64,000 nucleotides of DNA, taken from the NCBI GenBank assembly GCA_040437565.1, contig JBDOQK010000004.1, positions 558,001 to 622,000 on the forward strand, written 5' to 3'. The position numbers and the translations under genes were made by a program. Below, piece after piece: positions 33,197 through 43,723 of this stretch; the stretch's first letter is position 1, and each line of letters begins with the position of its first letter. The stretch comes from Albugo candida (Eukaryota; Oomycota; Peronosporomycetes; Albuginales). The notes below the pieces were generated by a model. It saw only the letters and a list, made by a program, of their open reading frames with translations. It was not told the DNA's origin and searched no databases.

Positions 33197-33296
33197 NNNN
33201 NNNNNNNNNNNNNNNNNNNNNNNNNNNNNNNNNNNNNNNNNNNNNNNNNNNNNNNNNNNNNNNNNNNNNNNNNNNNNNNNNNNNNNNNNNNNNNNN
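33197..33296. other. Assembly gap (100 N)
   Basis: A run of 100 N between the protease coding region and the interior of the 3' LTR. The missing piece of a full element would be several kilobases, so the N count is not the true length. Confidence 0.99.
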
Positions 33297-33410
33297 AGGT
33301 GAACCAGGATTCTTTAATTAAAAAATCTCACTTTCCATTTTTTAGCAAATAGAGCTTCGCCAACAAATATCTTCCTTTGCTTCCTCCCCCTTCCTCCTGC
33401 CAGCGTTACA
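33297..33410 (+). repeat. 3' LTR of Ty3-like element, partial
   Basis: Corresponds to LTR positions 71-184. It ends GTTACA at 33410, followed by the target-duplication word TCCGA. Its first ~70 bp are lost in the adjacent gap. Confidence 0.9.
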
Positions 33411-33561
33411 TCCGACCAAACACAGCGGGCAGATCGTTTTATGTGTGATTCTAAAGCAAGGAGAAGAAGAAGCGCTTTTTCTATCCATTCCTCGCTCTCA
33501 ACTCTAATGAGTCGTCCGGAAACCTCCGAGCCAACCAAGACTCATCCGATGTTCACACATT

Positions 33562-34097
33562 GGTTATTTTCATGTTAAAGGCTAATACCGAAGGTGAAGT
33601 GAATGAGCACTTGAAAAGTTATATCAAGTGATTAAAGCGACAACATGCCCATGAAGTCGAACAAACAATCAACCATGATCTCAATGATAGAAACGTGCAT
33701 CAGGATAATTTGGTGCGACAAGTCCTGATCGAAAAGGTCAAGAATACTGCAATGGAACAATGGGCAACTGGTGTACCAAAACTGTCATAGTGTACATCAA
33801 GTTGGGCCAAACGCGTCTCAGCTTAATGTGGTAAAGAGGACACACCAGACACTGATTGGAACGAGAAGGACTGTAAGCAAATTGGATTTCAGAGGTCGTT
33901 ATTGGTGCATACACTAGAGAATGCAATTTTTATCAAGAATTGTGCATACTACCAAGATGCAGCATTTACACCATAAAAAGCTTTAATTGGCTTTGAGCCG
34001 GACATCCATCACCAGTGAGCGTTTGGGTCCTTGCCGTACTGTCATGTTACCGTCTCGAGAAGAGAGAAATGAGCATGAACTCTAAAATTGGATTCTT
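33562..34097. repeat. Left copy of gap-flanking overlap (536 bp)
   Basis: Identical to 34198-34733. It starts at GGTTATTTTCATG and ends at the last base before the N run. This is an unmerged overlap within the copia integrase. Confidence 0.92.
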
Positions 34098-34197
34098 NNN
34101 NNNNNNNNNNNNNNNNNNNNNNNNNNNNNNNNNNNNNNNNNNNNNNNNNNNNNNNNNNNNNNNNNNNNNNNNNNNNNNNNNNNNNNNNNNNNNNNNN
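34098..34197. other. Assembly gap (100 N)
   Basis: A run of 100 N flanked by a 536-bp identical overlap, so not a true gap. Confidence 0.99.
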
Positions 34198-34733
34198 GGT
34201 TATTTTCATGTTAAAGGCTAATACCGAAGGTGAAGTGAATGAGCACTTGAAAAGTTATATCAAGTGATTAAAGCGACAACATGCCCATGAAGTCGAACAA
34301 ACAATCAACCATGATCTCAATGATAGAAACGTGCATCAGGATAATTTGGTGCGACAAGTCCTGATCGAAAAGGTCAAGAATACTGCAATGGAACAATGGG
34401 CAACTGGTGTACCAAAACTGTCATAGTGTACATCAAGTTGGGCCAAACGCGTCTCAGCTTAATGTGGTAAAGAGGACACACCAGACACTGATTGGAACGA
34501 GAAGGACTGTAAGCAAATTGGATTTCAGAGGTCGTTATTGGTGCATACACTAGAGAATGCAATTTTTATCAAGAATTGTGCATACTACCAAGATGCAGCA
34601 TTTACACCATAAAAAGCTTTAATTGGCTTTGAGCCGGACATCCATCACCAGTGAGCGTTTGGGTCCTTGCCGTACTGTCATGTTACCGTCTCGAGAAGAG
34701 AGAAATGAGCATGAACTCTAAAATTGGATTCTT
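34198..34733. repeat. Right copy of gap-flanking overlap (536 bp)
   Basis: Second copy of 33562-34097. The copia integrase continues beyond it at 34734. Confidence 0.92.
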
Positions 34734-35245
34734 TTTAGGATACTGCGAAGAGATAGTGGGTTGTAACGTGTACATCCCTACCGAACACTAGAAGGAATTC
34801 GTTTCAGATTTAAGAATTGATATATCAATTAGTACAAGAACCGTCATGAATTCTAATGAAGTCAAGAGATAGTTACAGGCATTTGATGATCTCATGGAAG
34901 AAGGAGAAGTAGACGACCTTACTGAGGAAAATCGAAACGTATCTCATCAACTGGCCGACAACGACGCCAACGGTAAGCAGTATGTGGGCAGCAATGTTGA
35001 TATGGAGTCATCAGTGACCTGCGACGATGTCGCCATGAAATCAAAAAACTTTTCAAGGGGACAGTATCAGGCGAATATCAGGCGGTGAAGACACCATCGG
35101 GTGATCTTATAGCGAAAAGAAACTCGTGCGGGAAGACTTAATTACTGAGCAACAGTGCCGTACCTGTATACAATGACTTCGACGAAACGTGGGAAAGAAA
35201 AACTGATGAACTTTTTCGCGAAGATGCGGCAAGTCTTCCTACAAA

Positions 35246-35276
35246 TGATGAACAGGATGAACAGGATGAACAGGAT
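35246..35276 (+). repeat. Short tandem repeat GATGAACAG
   Basis: The 9-bp unit GATGAACAG is repeated three to four times in the copia linker between integrase and reverse transcriptase. It encodes an acidic/Gln-rich stretch in one frame and is probably local slippage. Confidence 0.7.
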
Positions 35277-37160
35277 ACTCAAGCTGATCTCAAGCTCAGA
35301 TTGGGATGCGGAGGCCAACAAAGTTTTTGAAAATGATCTTGCTACTAGTAGAACTGATAGTGATCTCGAGGATTGGGATGCTTAGTCATTCGGTCACGTC
35401 ACAGATCTGGATACAGTGAACATAATTCTAGGCAACTGGCGTGACGATGAACAAAAAAATGAATCGTTTATCGACCAAACGACGAACCCAAACTAGAAAC
35501 GGACCACATCACTAAGCAACAACTAGCAATCCCTTATCGTCGAGTCAAAATCTCTATAAGTTATCACCAAGCTATGCGTTCAAAACACACAAAATTGTGC
35601 CGCAATACGATGGATACCGAAATGGCCTCATTCAAAGCCAAAGAAGTGCTAGGGAGATCCCGCATTCGGATATCCCAGGAAAACAGCAGACTATCATAAC
35701 GATGTGGATCTTCGTTTTGAAGACAGATTAGTTAGGCTACGTGGTGCGGTTCAAGGCACGACCTGTGGCGATGGGTGATAAGAAAAGTCCTGGTATAAAT
35801 TTTACCATACTTTATCCTCTGTGACACGCATGGCCACATTAAAGATGTGCATTTGGTGTGTATGTTCCAAGATCTCACAATCAATTAAAGTGACAGCAAT
35901 ACCGCCTACCCCGATGCCTCTTTGAGCATCAAAAAATTCCTGAATGAAGTCGAAGGCTATCCTTGCAAAAACGAAAAAATTATTTACATCACTGAAAAAG
36001 CACTTTACGGATTACGTCAATCTGGAAGGGAGCCGAAGCACGAAGTGAGTTGCTGGTTTATTGACTATGTATTTGTGCAATGTGAGACAGAACCATGTCT
36101 CTACTTCTACGATCATGATGGTGAATATACTATTATACTTCTCTATGTGCATGACATTTTATGCGCAACCAAAAGTCTAGAATTCAAGATCAAAATATTT
36201 GAGCTGCTTGGTAAGTGTTATGGGTTGAAGGACCAAGGTCTTTTGAACACGAACTAGGGTGTGCAGGTGGAACAGAATGATCATGTTCACCAGGATCCAA
36301 CAGACAAAGTATTGCCAAGAAATTATTGAGCGCTTTAATTTTCGTAATGCCCGCCCAAGTAGAATTCCAATGGAGACCAACACACTTCTGAATATATTGG
36401 ACAAAACTATGAAACAAAGGAAACAAATACCCGAAAATGGAAAGACTTTCCATACCGAGAGCTCGTCAGGTAGTTGATGCACCTCGAAACGTGTAATAGA
36501 CCTGACCCCGCATCTCCCGTTGGACAACTGAGCCACTACGTGCAAATACTTACGCAGTAGCACATCGGTGCCGCGGAAAAAGATTTCGGGTACCTGATTG
36601 TTACGAAGAAACTAGAAACTTTATACTCTGGAAACATGGCAGAAGTTCAACAATCAGTTTTTACTGTCGACGGGTACTGCGACTCTGACTGGGGAAATGA
36701 CTCCGACACACGGCAAAAGCGGTACCGGATTCGTACACTACTTTGCTGGAGGTGCAATATTAACAGCTTTCAGACGCAAAAACATTGTGGCCTAGTCAAC
36801 CTCAGCAGAATATGCCGTGGCACGCGAAGCTTGTATGGACGGACTGGGGCTCCGAAATTTTTTACTGCAAATTTTCTCGATAGCAAGCCTACTTGCCGTT
36901 TGGGGATTGAAAATCAAGTGGCCTATGTCATAGCAATGAACTCTTCGTACAGCCGTAGAAAAAGGCATGTTAAACTGCGCTGGCATTCCAGTCGAGACCC
37001 AGTGGCAAAATAAAATGTGGAGTTAGGGAAAGACAAGACTGATTTCAAATGCATCTGATATCATGACAAAACCTTTCGCCAGTGAAAGACTCGTAATATT
37101 AAGTTCAATGATCGGTCTAACCAAACTGCGCCTTTCCAAAGTGATTGACTAACTTTGGAG

Positions 37161-38601
37161 GAAGGTGCGTTGGACACCGCATCTAGTGAAAACAGTGACG
37201 GTAAGTTGAAGATCTCCACTGATGGAAGATCACAATCTCATGAAAAGTCGTAGACATTGAAAGGTCGGAGAGAAAAATAAACATAAGATAGTTTCTAGGG
37301 AGTCACCAATATTTTTCCTCTAAACAAGAAGTCTTTGTGTACAGTTTTTTGTGCGGTTCCCAACAGAGGACCATTGACGATTCGAAAGGGCTTCTGGAAC
37401 CTGAAAGACGCCTATACTAATCCTGTGAGCTATCAAAAGTGTACGCGATTGCTATCGACTGCTTCGCTGACCTTTGGGGGTAACTTCCTATATAATGATA
37501 GAAGCTTGAGAGAGATAGCATCAGCAGTCAAACATTTCAGCTAGAAACGTTTCCTGCGTGGTACACGGTGCTCTAATCGCCACATAGCTCCTGAGATCAT
37601 TCGGTCCTAAATAATTGCAATGTTTGATGAATCGATTCGCGTCCATTCGATAATCTTGATTGAGTGTCGAGAAAGATCTGAGGACACGTGATAGATCAAG
37701 TGCAAGCAAATAAACAAACTGTTTATGATTCGGTCTGGCACATATCCAATGTAGGTCGAAAGATCAAAGATCACCTTTATCTTCTCCGTGTGCGATATGA
37801 TATAGAAGTAACTGCTTTCGTATATCTGGAAATAGAGCGAGCGTACCTTTTCACTAAGGTCGACAAAAGCGCTTTTTAATAAAGAATTATTTGATCGTAG
37901 TAGCGATCTGGAGGTTTACTCTGTAGTACGGCAGAAAAGTCCTTTGTCATGAACGACTCGATACCAAGAACTTGCGTATACGTAAAAAGTAAATATGTCG
38001 AAAATTTACCCGAATCTGTTGAGCGTTGTAAGCGTGGAGGTGTGCCATCGAAAATTTAAGTTAGTAATGCTAAATACATGCAGTACATATGCATAGATGT
38101 CTTAACTAACTTTCTTGAGTCATAGAAATTAAACCCACTGTAATTAGGGAGCAGCCAAAGCAACTAGTTTCCTTTGCAGTAATCAGCATTCAGCTGGAGT
38201 GGTACCTAGTGGGGCAGTCATTTGTAGAATGTAGAAACATCAAGAAGCCTTTACAATGACATCGACTCTTGGTAGCATTTAGTTTTGCATAGCAAAAAGA
38301 GATAAACGGGAAGTGGACGTTCCTTCTTGCATAAAACTACTGGTTGACCTTGAACTCAGTCGTCTTACTAAACAGTGGCAAGGTGATTTGGGTGACTTCG
38401 TAGGTCATGACGTTTCACGGAACATTGTAAGATGAGAGCAATCCAAGCGGAAACTTTCCAGTGATCCATAATGCTAGGTAAAAGATAATGGTCTAAGTTC
38501 AGGGCCCTGTTCTTTCAATCACGAGGGAATTTATAATCGGACTATGTTCTAATGTTTTAAGATAAATGCAACCTGCCACACCCGAGGATAATTTTTTGAA
38601 C
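37161..38601. other. Region between copia remnant and MULE, no gene
   Basis: Only short frames occur. A purine-rich GGAGGAAGGTG (37154-37164) followed by TGCGTTGGACACC could be the polypurine tract and 3' LTR start of the copia remnant, but no partner LTR is present to prove it. Nothing else is recognised. Confidence 0.35.
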
Positions 38602-38613
38602 ATTATGTTAAGA

Positions 38614-38635
38614 GAGCTGCTATCCGGACCCCCTC
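38614..38635 (+). repeat. Left TIR of MULE
   Basis: The 22-bp left inverted repeat pairs with 43026-43047 (21 of 22 bases). A related GCGGACCCCC phrase follows a few bases later at 38646, so the terminal region may be internally repeated. Confidence 0.8.
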
Positions 38636-38689
38636 CGTTTGCTAAGCGGACCCCCCCCCTCTCCTCACATATGTTTTATATGTTTTGAT

Positions 38690-38789
38690 NNNNNNNNNNN
38701 NNNNNNNNNNNNNNNNNNNNNNNNNNNNNNNNNNNNNNNNNNNNNNNNNNNNNNNNNNNNNNNNNNNNNNNNNNNNNNNNNNNNNNNNN
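38690..38789. other. Assembly gap (100 N)
   Basis: A run of 100 N between the MULE left end and the copia protease region. The rest of the copia element (pol and 3' LTR) would belong here. Confidence 0.99.
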
Positions 38790-39896
38790 TTTTTTCTTGA
38801 GATTTGTCACCAGTTGACCGTTTTTCATGATGCTACACCAATGTCCAAATTTAATTTTGAGTCCTCTTGACACCAAAGCTGATACTGACAGTAGTCGTCG
38901 ATCCATGCCTGGTACCAATGGTACATCATAAATGTTTACTCCAGCTCCATTTTCGAGTGTAACGAGAACGGTTCCAATTTTTGTGGCTGTTAGTTGAAGG
39001 GCATTTGCAACAGTGATTTGAATTGATGATTTGAGTTGCTCGAGATCCGTGAATTTTCCTTGAAATGGACTCATGTGACTGCTGGCACCACTATCTAGTA
39101 ACCAATTCATCTCATATTTTTTGTTTGACGCCATGAATGCGTGCTCGCTACTTGGTTGCCGTCTAGACTGCTGTCGATTTTGACGACATTCCGCTATTCT
39201 TTCCAGTACGTCCACATCCAAAACACTTTCCATTGAACTTTTGTGCTGCTCCATCCCGCTGTTTATGGTTTCCTCGTCTTTCTTTTCTGAACTGCTGCTT
39301 CGTTGCTTTCAAAACAAGTTCCCCGGATTCCTTTCGTTGCAGCGATTCATATTCACGTTGGATCATTTCTTTCGCTTGTAACATATCCATATTTGGTATG
39401 TTTATGATGATTTTTACGATTGAGTCGAATTCATCCGACAGACTGCTTAATAGCAAGATGATTTGCTCGTCTTGATTGAAATTGTCTCCAATCGCAGCCA
39501 TTCTTGTGTAAATCTCCTCAAATTTCATGAGGTGTTACAATGCATTTCCACCCTTTCCCATTTTGCACTCGTGCACTTGTCGTCTTATTTGTATGCAATT
39601 GTGCTGTTTCGCCGAACGAAAAGGTTTTTCAGGATTTCCCACGCTTCAGCTGTACTTGTAGCTGAGCGAATTAATGACTGAAATTTCGGGCTGATCATTG
39701 TCGCAATGATGGCGAAGGCCTTGACGTCATTGACTTTCCCCATTTCGATTGCTGGATCGCCCTCATTTGGAATCTTTAATGCATCGATGTGTCCGTGGAG
39801 GTTTTTCCTTGCTAACCTCATCCGAGCATTAAAGTCCCATACGAAATAATTATCTTCACGCAATACGTCGTTCTGGTCCATCGAGCTTGGGCTCAT
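38790..39896 (-). pseudogene. Copia gag-protease coding remnant
   Basis: Three open pieces follow one another leftward. 39896-39585 is the gag N-terminus, from ATG at 39896 (MSPSSMDQ) or 39881. 39528-39163 is gag helices with LLLSSLSDEFDSIVKIII then a knuckle missing its last His/Cys spacing. 39254-38790 is the protease with the DSGA active site. Frame changes between pieces and the damaged CCHC box suggest decay, though the protease domain is well kept. Transcription would run toward the MULE left end. Confidence 0.85.
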
Positions 39897-39900
39897 AACC
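39883..39900 (-). promoter_or_regulatory. Copia primer-binding site, half-tRNA type
   Basis: Directly adjacent to the LTR, the minus strand reads GGTTATGAGCCCAAGCTC. Drosophila copia has GGTTATGGGCCCAG at this place, primed by a cleaved half of initiator tRNA-Met paired at its anticodon region. The similarity is to that known site; the oomycete tRNA was not available for comparison. Confidence 0.65.
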
Positions 39901-40053
39901 TGTTGAATCAAAGGAGTTGGAAGGAGAGGCGCGACGTTCCGGAAAAGTGCAAAGTGCGTTTATCAAGTTTTAGATTCCTAACTACAGTAAATGTTATAAT
40001 AGAATCTCCCGCATAACCTTTAGTTTTCAATGTGGTCTACACCATCATCAACA
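39901..40053 (-). repeat. 5' LTR of copia element
   Basis: A 153-bp segment whose minus strand begins TGTTGATGATGG and ends GATTCAACA, giving perfect TGTTGA/TCAACA terminal hexamers. The adjoining 5 bp outside is GCTAT. The matching target duplication on the other side is not visible because the 3' end is missing. Confidence 0.8.
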
Positions 40054-40235
40054 GCTATGACGTCATTGAAACGACCGTGCTGTTTGAAATAGTGCGCGAT
40101 GTTGTAGTTTGTATTCGGACAGTATACTTAGGAAATGCACATCATAACAGTTAATAACACTACACACATTTTTTGCACCAAAACAAAGAGGCAGGGGAAA
40201 TTTATACTTCCATCTCTGCTAACAAAGGCAGACTA

Positions 40236-42460
40236 CAGCTCTCAAACTGCCATTTTCTCGTCATGCTGTCCAACTTTTGCTTATGGAAGACCCGCCCAGT
40301 GCATGTTACCTTTCTCTCAAAGAGCACGCGGTCAAAGCCTATGCCATGCAGAACGGGTTTGCCGTAAACCGTGCTCGATTAAAGACGAACAAGGTAGGCA
40401 CGGAAATACGGAAGGTCTGGTTGAAATATACACATGCCCGAGTACACAAAGTTCAAGGGAGCGGCCTTCATCGGACGTCAACAATGAAATCAAATTGCAA
40501 GAGGCAATCTGTCATCCAGAGAACAATAAGTGCCCGTGAATGCGCCTATGTCTGGAATTTTGAGGTCTTCTCTGGCGGGCATAGCGGGCACAATCCCGGA
40601 GAAGACCCTGCCACATATGCGATAAATCGACCCGAACAAGAAGTGCAAGTGGCGAAAATGACAAAGGCTGGGGCGACACCGCGCGTAATTCTTTCAGCCC
40701 CTCGTCAAAACGAATCGTGTTGCTTACTGGTTGGAAAAGATGTGTAAAATACCAAGCAAAGGGTATGGCGTCACAACCTGCCTCAATGTTTACTTGACGA
40801 AAGTTCTAAACAGCCTTTTCTAGGTTAGGACCTCTGCGCTCAACGGCCGACGACCAGCCGAGGCTCTTTTGGACAATTATGAGAAGGAAAAAGTCAACCA
40901 TAAGCTCCGCCAAAGCGATAGTGGAGAGTATTCTTTGCGCCAATAAGGGCTTTATCACTTGCAGCGGGATTCACGGAAAATGCAGTGCGTAGCACAATCT
41001 TCAATGTTACAACAATTATGCGTACTTTATAATGTACCGCTGATCAGCCGCATTGTCTCTTTGTGCACACAGGTCAATATATAGGACTCAACGTACAAGA
41101 CAAACAGGTAAGGCTTGATGGTTTTGCTAAGCGTTACCAGCGTTAGGCTTAAACTAACGGCCGATAGTATAGATTTAAACTGCATTTGTTGCATGTCGCT
41201 GGGGTTACGCCAACAAACCAGACAGTGTCGCTGTCTTACGCCTTCTTTTCCGAAGAAAGCGAAAGAGACTACGTATGGGCTTTACGTCAATTTCGGGACT
41301 CCTCTGGACAGCCGCTCAGTTCCGGCAAAATAATTTTTGTCGTGGATCGTGAACTGGCGCGAATTGCAGGTATAAGATGGCGTTCCCAAGTGCTACTGTA
41401 CTGATATGCTATTAACATATAAACAGGATGTGCAAGCAAGAGCAAAGCGGCACTTTAGCGAGACAGAGGAGTACGACAAGTTCTGGGTCCAGTGGATGGC
41501 TCTCTGCAACGCACCTACAGAAGCGGTTTATCACAAGCAATAGGCATTCCTTCTGCCAAGCTTGCCGCTGCAATTGGCAAAATACTTGAAAGACACTTGG
41601 CTTGAGAAGCACAAGGAACAATTTGTTACTGCCTGGATCAAAGATGCCCTTCATTTTGGACATGCTATCACGTCGCGTGTAGAGGGGAGCCATGCATTTT
41701 TGAAACAGTGGATTGGTGTTTCAACCCTTGACTTGGATAAAGTGTACAGCAAGATTTTCCTCGCTGGAGATGCCCAACGCCGCGAATCAGTCGACAGATC
41801 GGTCTTGAACGCATGCAGCTTCCGATAAAACTAGAAGCCCAATTCTGGGGCAACGTCCTTCGCAAAATTTCATCACATACAATGAGCAAGGTATGTGAAC
41901 AACGCATGCAGTGGTCTGAACACGCTCTCTAAAGTCAGCTTATGAATGTCTTTTTTTGCCAGGGCCACGAGCAATACCTGCTGGCAATCGATCCCAATGT
42001 GACAGAGGATTGCAGTAATATTTTGACGGGAACAATAGAACTCCCCTGCCAGCATTCTATGCAAAAGATGTTGGTAAACAATAGATCTTTGGAGGATTCA
42101 GACATCCATATGCATTGGTGGCTCCATCAACCACCACCGCCTCCAGATGCATACCAAGGGGAAAATCTCCACCATATTGTGGATTTGCTTGCAACACGAT
42201 ACAAGGTGATGAACGAGTACCAGCAAGCCATGCTTCGAAACACACTTGAAGTATTAGATTCCTCGCACGTATTTTCCATGAACAATCCGGTAGTAGCGCG
42301 AAACACGTGGGCGGCCATTGGGTTCGCAAAACCGTTCGTCAACAAGGCGCAATCCTTCGCTTTTTGAGCATGTAGAGTAAAAACGCCGCAACAAGCGAAA
42401 ATGCGGGCATTGCAAGGATAAAGGACACTACAGGTCCACCTGCCCATTGCTTGCCGAGGA
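40236..42460 (+). pseudogene. MULE transposase, multiply interrupted
   Basis: Fragments run in MULE order. The FAR1-like N-terminus (40277-40747) has AVKAYAMQNGFAVNRARLK and SGGHSGHNP. The DDE core (41180-41404) has GVTPTNQTVSLSYAFFSEES and FVVDRELARIAG. The region with the catalytic Glu is in ITSRVEGSHAFLKQWI (41670-41715). The SWIM zinc motif (42010-42070) has CSNILTGTIELPCQHSMQK, and the C-terminal zinc knuckle (42400-42445) has C-GH-C-KDKG-H-YRST-C. Frame changes and stops separate the pieces, so it is inactive. Completeness of the domain order and the TIRs make the superfamily call firm. Confidence 0.88.
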
Positions 42461-43025
42461 ATCTGCCGGTATCAGAACAATCAGCCAAATTGTGAGCAAG
42501 CGCAATGTAAGTCAACAGCATTCATGCATGCGGGTTTGCCTTACGATCCCTTTGATACTTTCTAACTGATAGTTGCCGTTTTTCCAGACTCATCCCATCT
42601 CAAGGACAATTACCAATAGCGAAAAAATTGGAACGTGCAAGAAAAGGGTGATGAGGTAAGCCAAAATGATTCTTATATGATTTCTTCTTACCGATTTCTT
42701 CCAGGCCATTAAAAGTGATAGCGATTCCGCCGACGAAGTCCCGCTCGCCCAAGTTTTCTGCGCGGAAATATTGGCCCAGCTGGGAGACCTAAAATGAAAA
42801 TGAGTAGATAGGTATGAGCAGGTGGGAATTTGGAGTGTACAGGCTAGGGAGAATTTTATCCGTCGCTCTTATTTTTCCCATTCATTACACATCCTTACAA
42901 ATCAATCAGTAAATCAACGATAGATTCAGCAGCCATAACATTTTATTATTTAAATCATACGTCGATCGAAATTCTTGTCAACGCATCTCCCTTTACCAAA
43001 ACTGAAACGCCGAACTCAACGTAAA

Positions 43026-43047
43026 GAGGGTGTCCGGATAGCAGCTC
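43026..43047 (-). repeat. Right TIR of MULE
   Basis: The inverted partner of 38614-38635, one mismatch in 22 (reads GGGTGTCCGGATAGCAGCTC at its outer part). The A/T-rich outside sequence TTATATTTA is the putative target duplication. Confidence 0.8.
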
Positions 43048-43259
43048 CTTATATTTATATAAAACAAATGCTCATTTTATCAACTGTCCACTTGTCCACA
43101 TGGAGCAGTTTACTTTATTTTGGGCTAGATTATGTTTTTGATGCGATGCAGAAGAATCGCGCTCACTGTAGACTGTTCGATCATCTCACCTAATACAAGC
43201 AAGCAAGGTCATGTAAATCTGGAGTACAGCGACGTCAGTGTTTTTGATCAAATCACATC

Positions 43260-43601
43260 ATGAGACATCGCAACATCAGTCTATTCATTGGTCCTATCGC
43301 TTCCATTTATTTTGTTTTTATACTGGTTGGCTTTAATGTAGGTAATTTTGTACGTCGTTTTCGAAAAGCTTCCGTGTCTCAAATTTTATCGACTTCCTTA
43401 AAAAGTATGTGCTGTACAGTACAAGACAATTACACACATGTGAGCGATATTTGCAATGAACGTTCATGCTTGTATGACACTTCCAGTTATATAAACAATT
43501 ATCCTCCGATATCGCTGTATCAATCAGTAATATTATCTCCTTTGATACGCTCAGATGCAGCAAATGACTCCACTTTGAAGAAAAGGCAGCATCTCACTTA
43601 G
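43260..43601 (+). CDS. Small putative secreted or membrane-anchored protein
   Basis: An ATG-started frame of 113 residues. Residues 5-28 are hydrophobic (ISLFIGPIASIYFVFILVG), fitting a signal peptide or single anchor. The remainder has four cysteines in 22 residues (CCTVQDNYTHVSDICNERSC). No known family. It lies 202 bp beyond the MULE end and 122 bp before the CCG-type ORF, on the same strand. A strong AGGGTAAGT donor-like string right after its stop hints that the frame may instead be part of a spliced transcript. It may also be chance. Confidence 0.35.
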   Translation: MRHRNISLFIGPIASIYFVFILVGFNVGNFVRRFRKASVSQILSTSLKSMCCTVQDNYTHVSDICNERSCLYDTSSYINNYPPISLYQSVILSPLIRSDAANDSTLKKRQHLT

Positions 43602-43723
43602 GGTAAGTTGCGGCCGACCAATTAAAATTGAGAGTGAGAATCTTATCCCGTCGTACAGCTCTGCCAAAACAATAGTAAAGATTGGTGGTTGCTAGAAAGT
43701 CTCACGATTTATTTTTACACGTT

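Larger units (their letters stand above)
31422..33410 (+). mobile_element. Ty3/gypsy-type LTR retrotransposon, incomplete
   Basis: The 5' LTR is 31422-31605 (TGTAAC...GTTACA ends). The right LTR end at 33410 also reads GTTACA. Both ends are bordered by TCCGA (31417-31421 and 33411-33415), a 5-bp target duplication. A TGGTAGCA primer-site-like word follows the 5' LTR by two bases. Inside are gag with a CCHC knuckle and an aspartic protease with LFDSGATC; the sequence then enters a 100-N gap. Reverse transcriptase, RNase H and integrase are not visible. The right flank of the gap is already LTR position ~71, so they are deleted or hidden in the gap. The element sits inside the LINE. Confidence 0.9.
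33562..37160 (+). mobile_element. Decayed Ty1/copia retrotransposon (pol)
   Basis: Copia pol landmarks appear in order on the plus strand across all three frames. The integrase core has NVVKRTHQTLIGTRRTV (compare NGVVERMNRTLLEMARSM) and its C-terminal part ALIGFEPDIHH, then FFLGYCEEIVGCNVYIP. Reverse transcriptase follows with KALYGLRQSGREP and IILLYVHDILCATKS, where the catalytic YVDD is YVHD. RNase H has GYCDSDWGND and a SDIMTKPF tail near 37058. No long intact frame remains. A 536-bp gap overlap (33562-34097 and 34198-34733) falsely duplicates the integrase part. LTRs were not identified. Confidence 0.88.
38790..40053 (-). mobile_element. Ty1/copia retrotransposon, 5' part (LTR, gag, protease)
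   Basis: On the minus strand, a 153-bp LTR (40053-39901, TGTTGA...TCAACA) is followed at once by GGTTATGAGCCCAAGC. This resembles the internal-tRNA-Met primer site of Drosophila copia. Gag starts within the primer site and reads leftward through a UBN2/DUF4219-type gag (NYFVWDFNARMRLARKNLHG). A zinc-knuckle remnant CFGCGRTG follows, then protease LDSGASSHMSPF and ALVSRGLKIKFG. It stops at the 100-N gap, so pol and the 3' LTR are missing from the assembly. Confidence 0.88.
38602..43057 (+). mobile_element. Mutator-like (MULE) DNA transposon with nested copia
   Basis: The left terminal inverted repeat starts GAGCTGCTATCCGGACCCCC (38614-38635). Its reverse complement with one mismatch lies at 43026-43047. 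The outer flanks TTATGTTAA (38602-38610) and TTATATTTA (43049-43057) agree at 7 of 9 positions, consistent with a diverged 9-bp duplication as MULEs make. Between them are a decayed MULE transposase (40236-42460) and a minus-strand copia fragment (38790-40053) that must have inserted later. Confidence 0.8.

Noticed and set aside
43682-43723. Extending the CCG-type protein 14 codons upstream
   Set aside because: The extension has no ATG, and starting there would bury the signal-peptide-like segment beginning at 43724.
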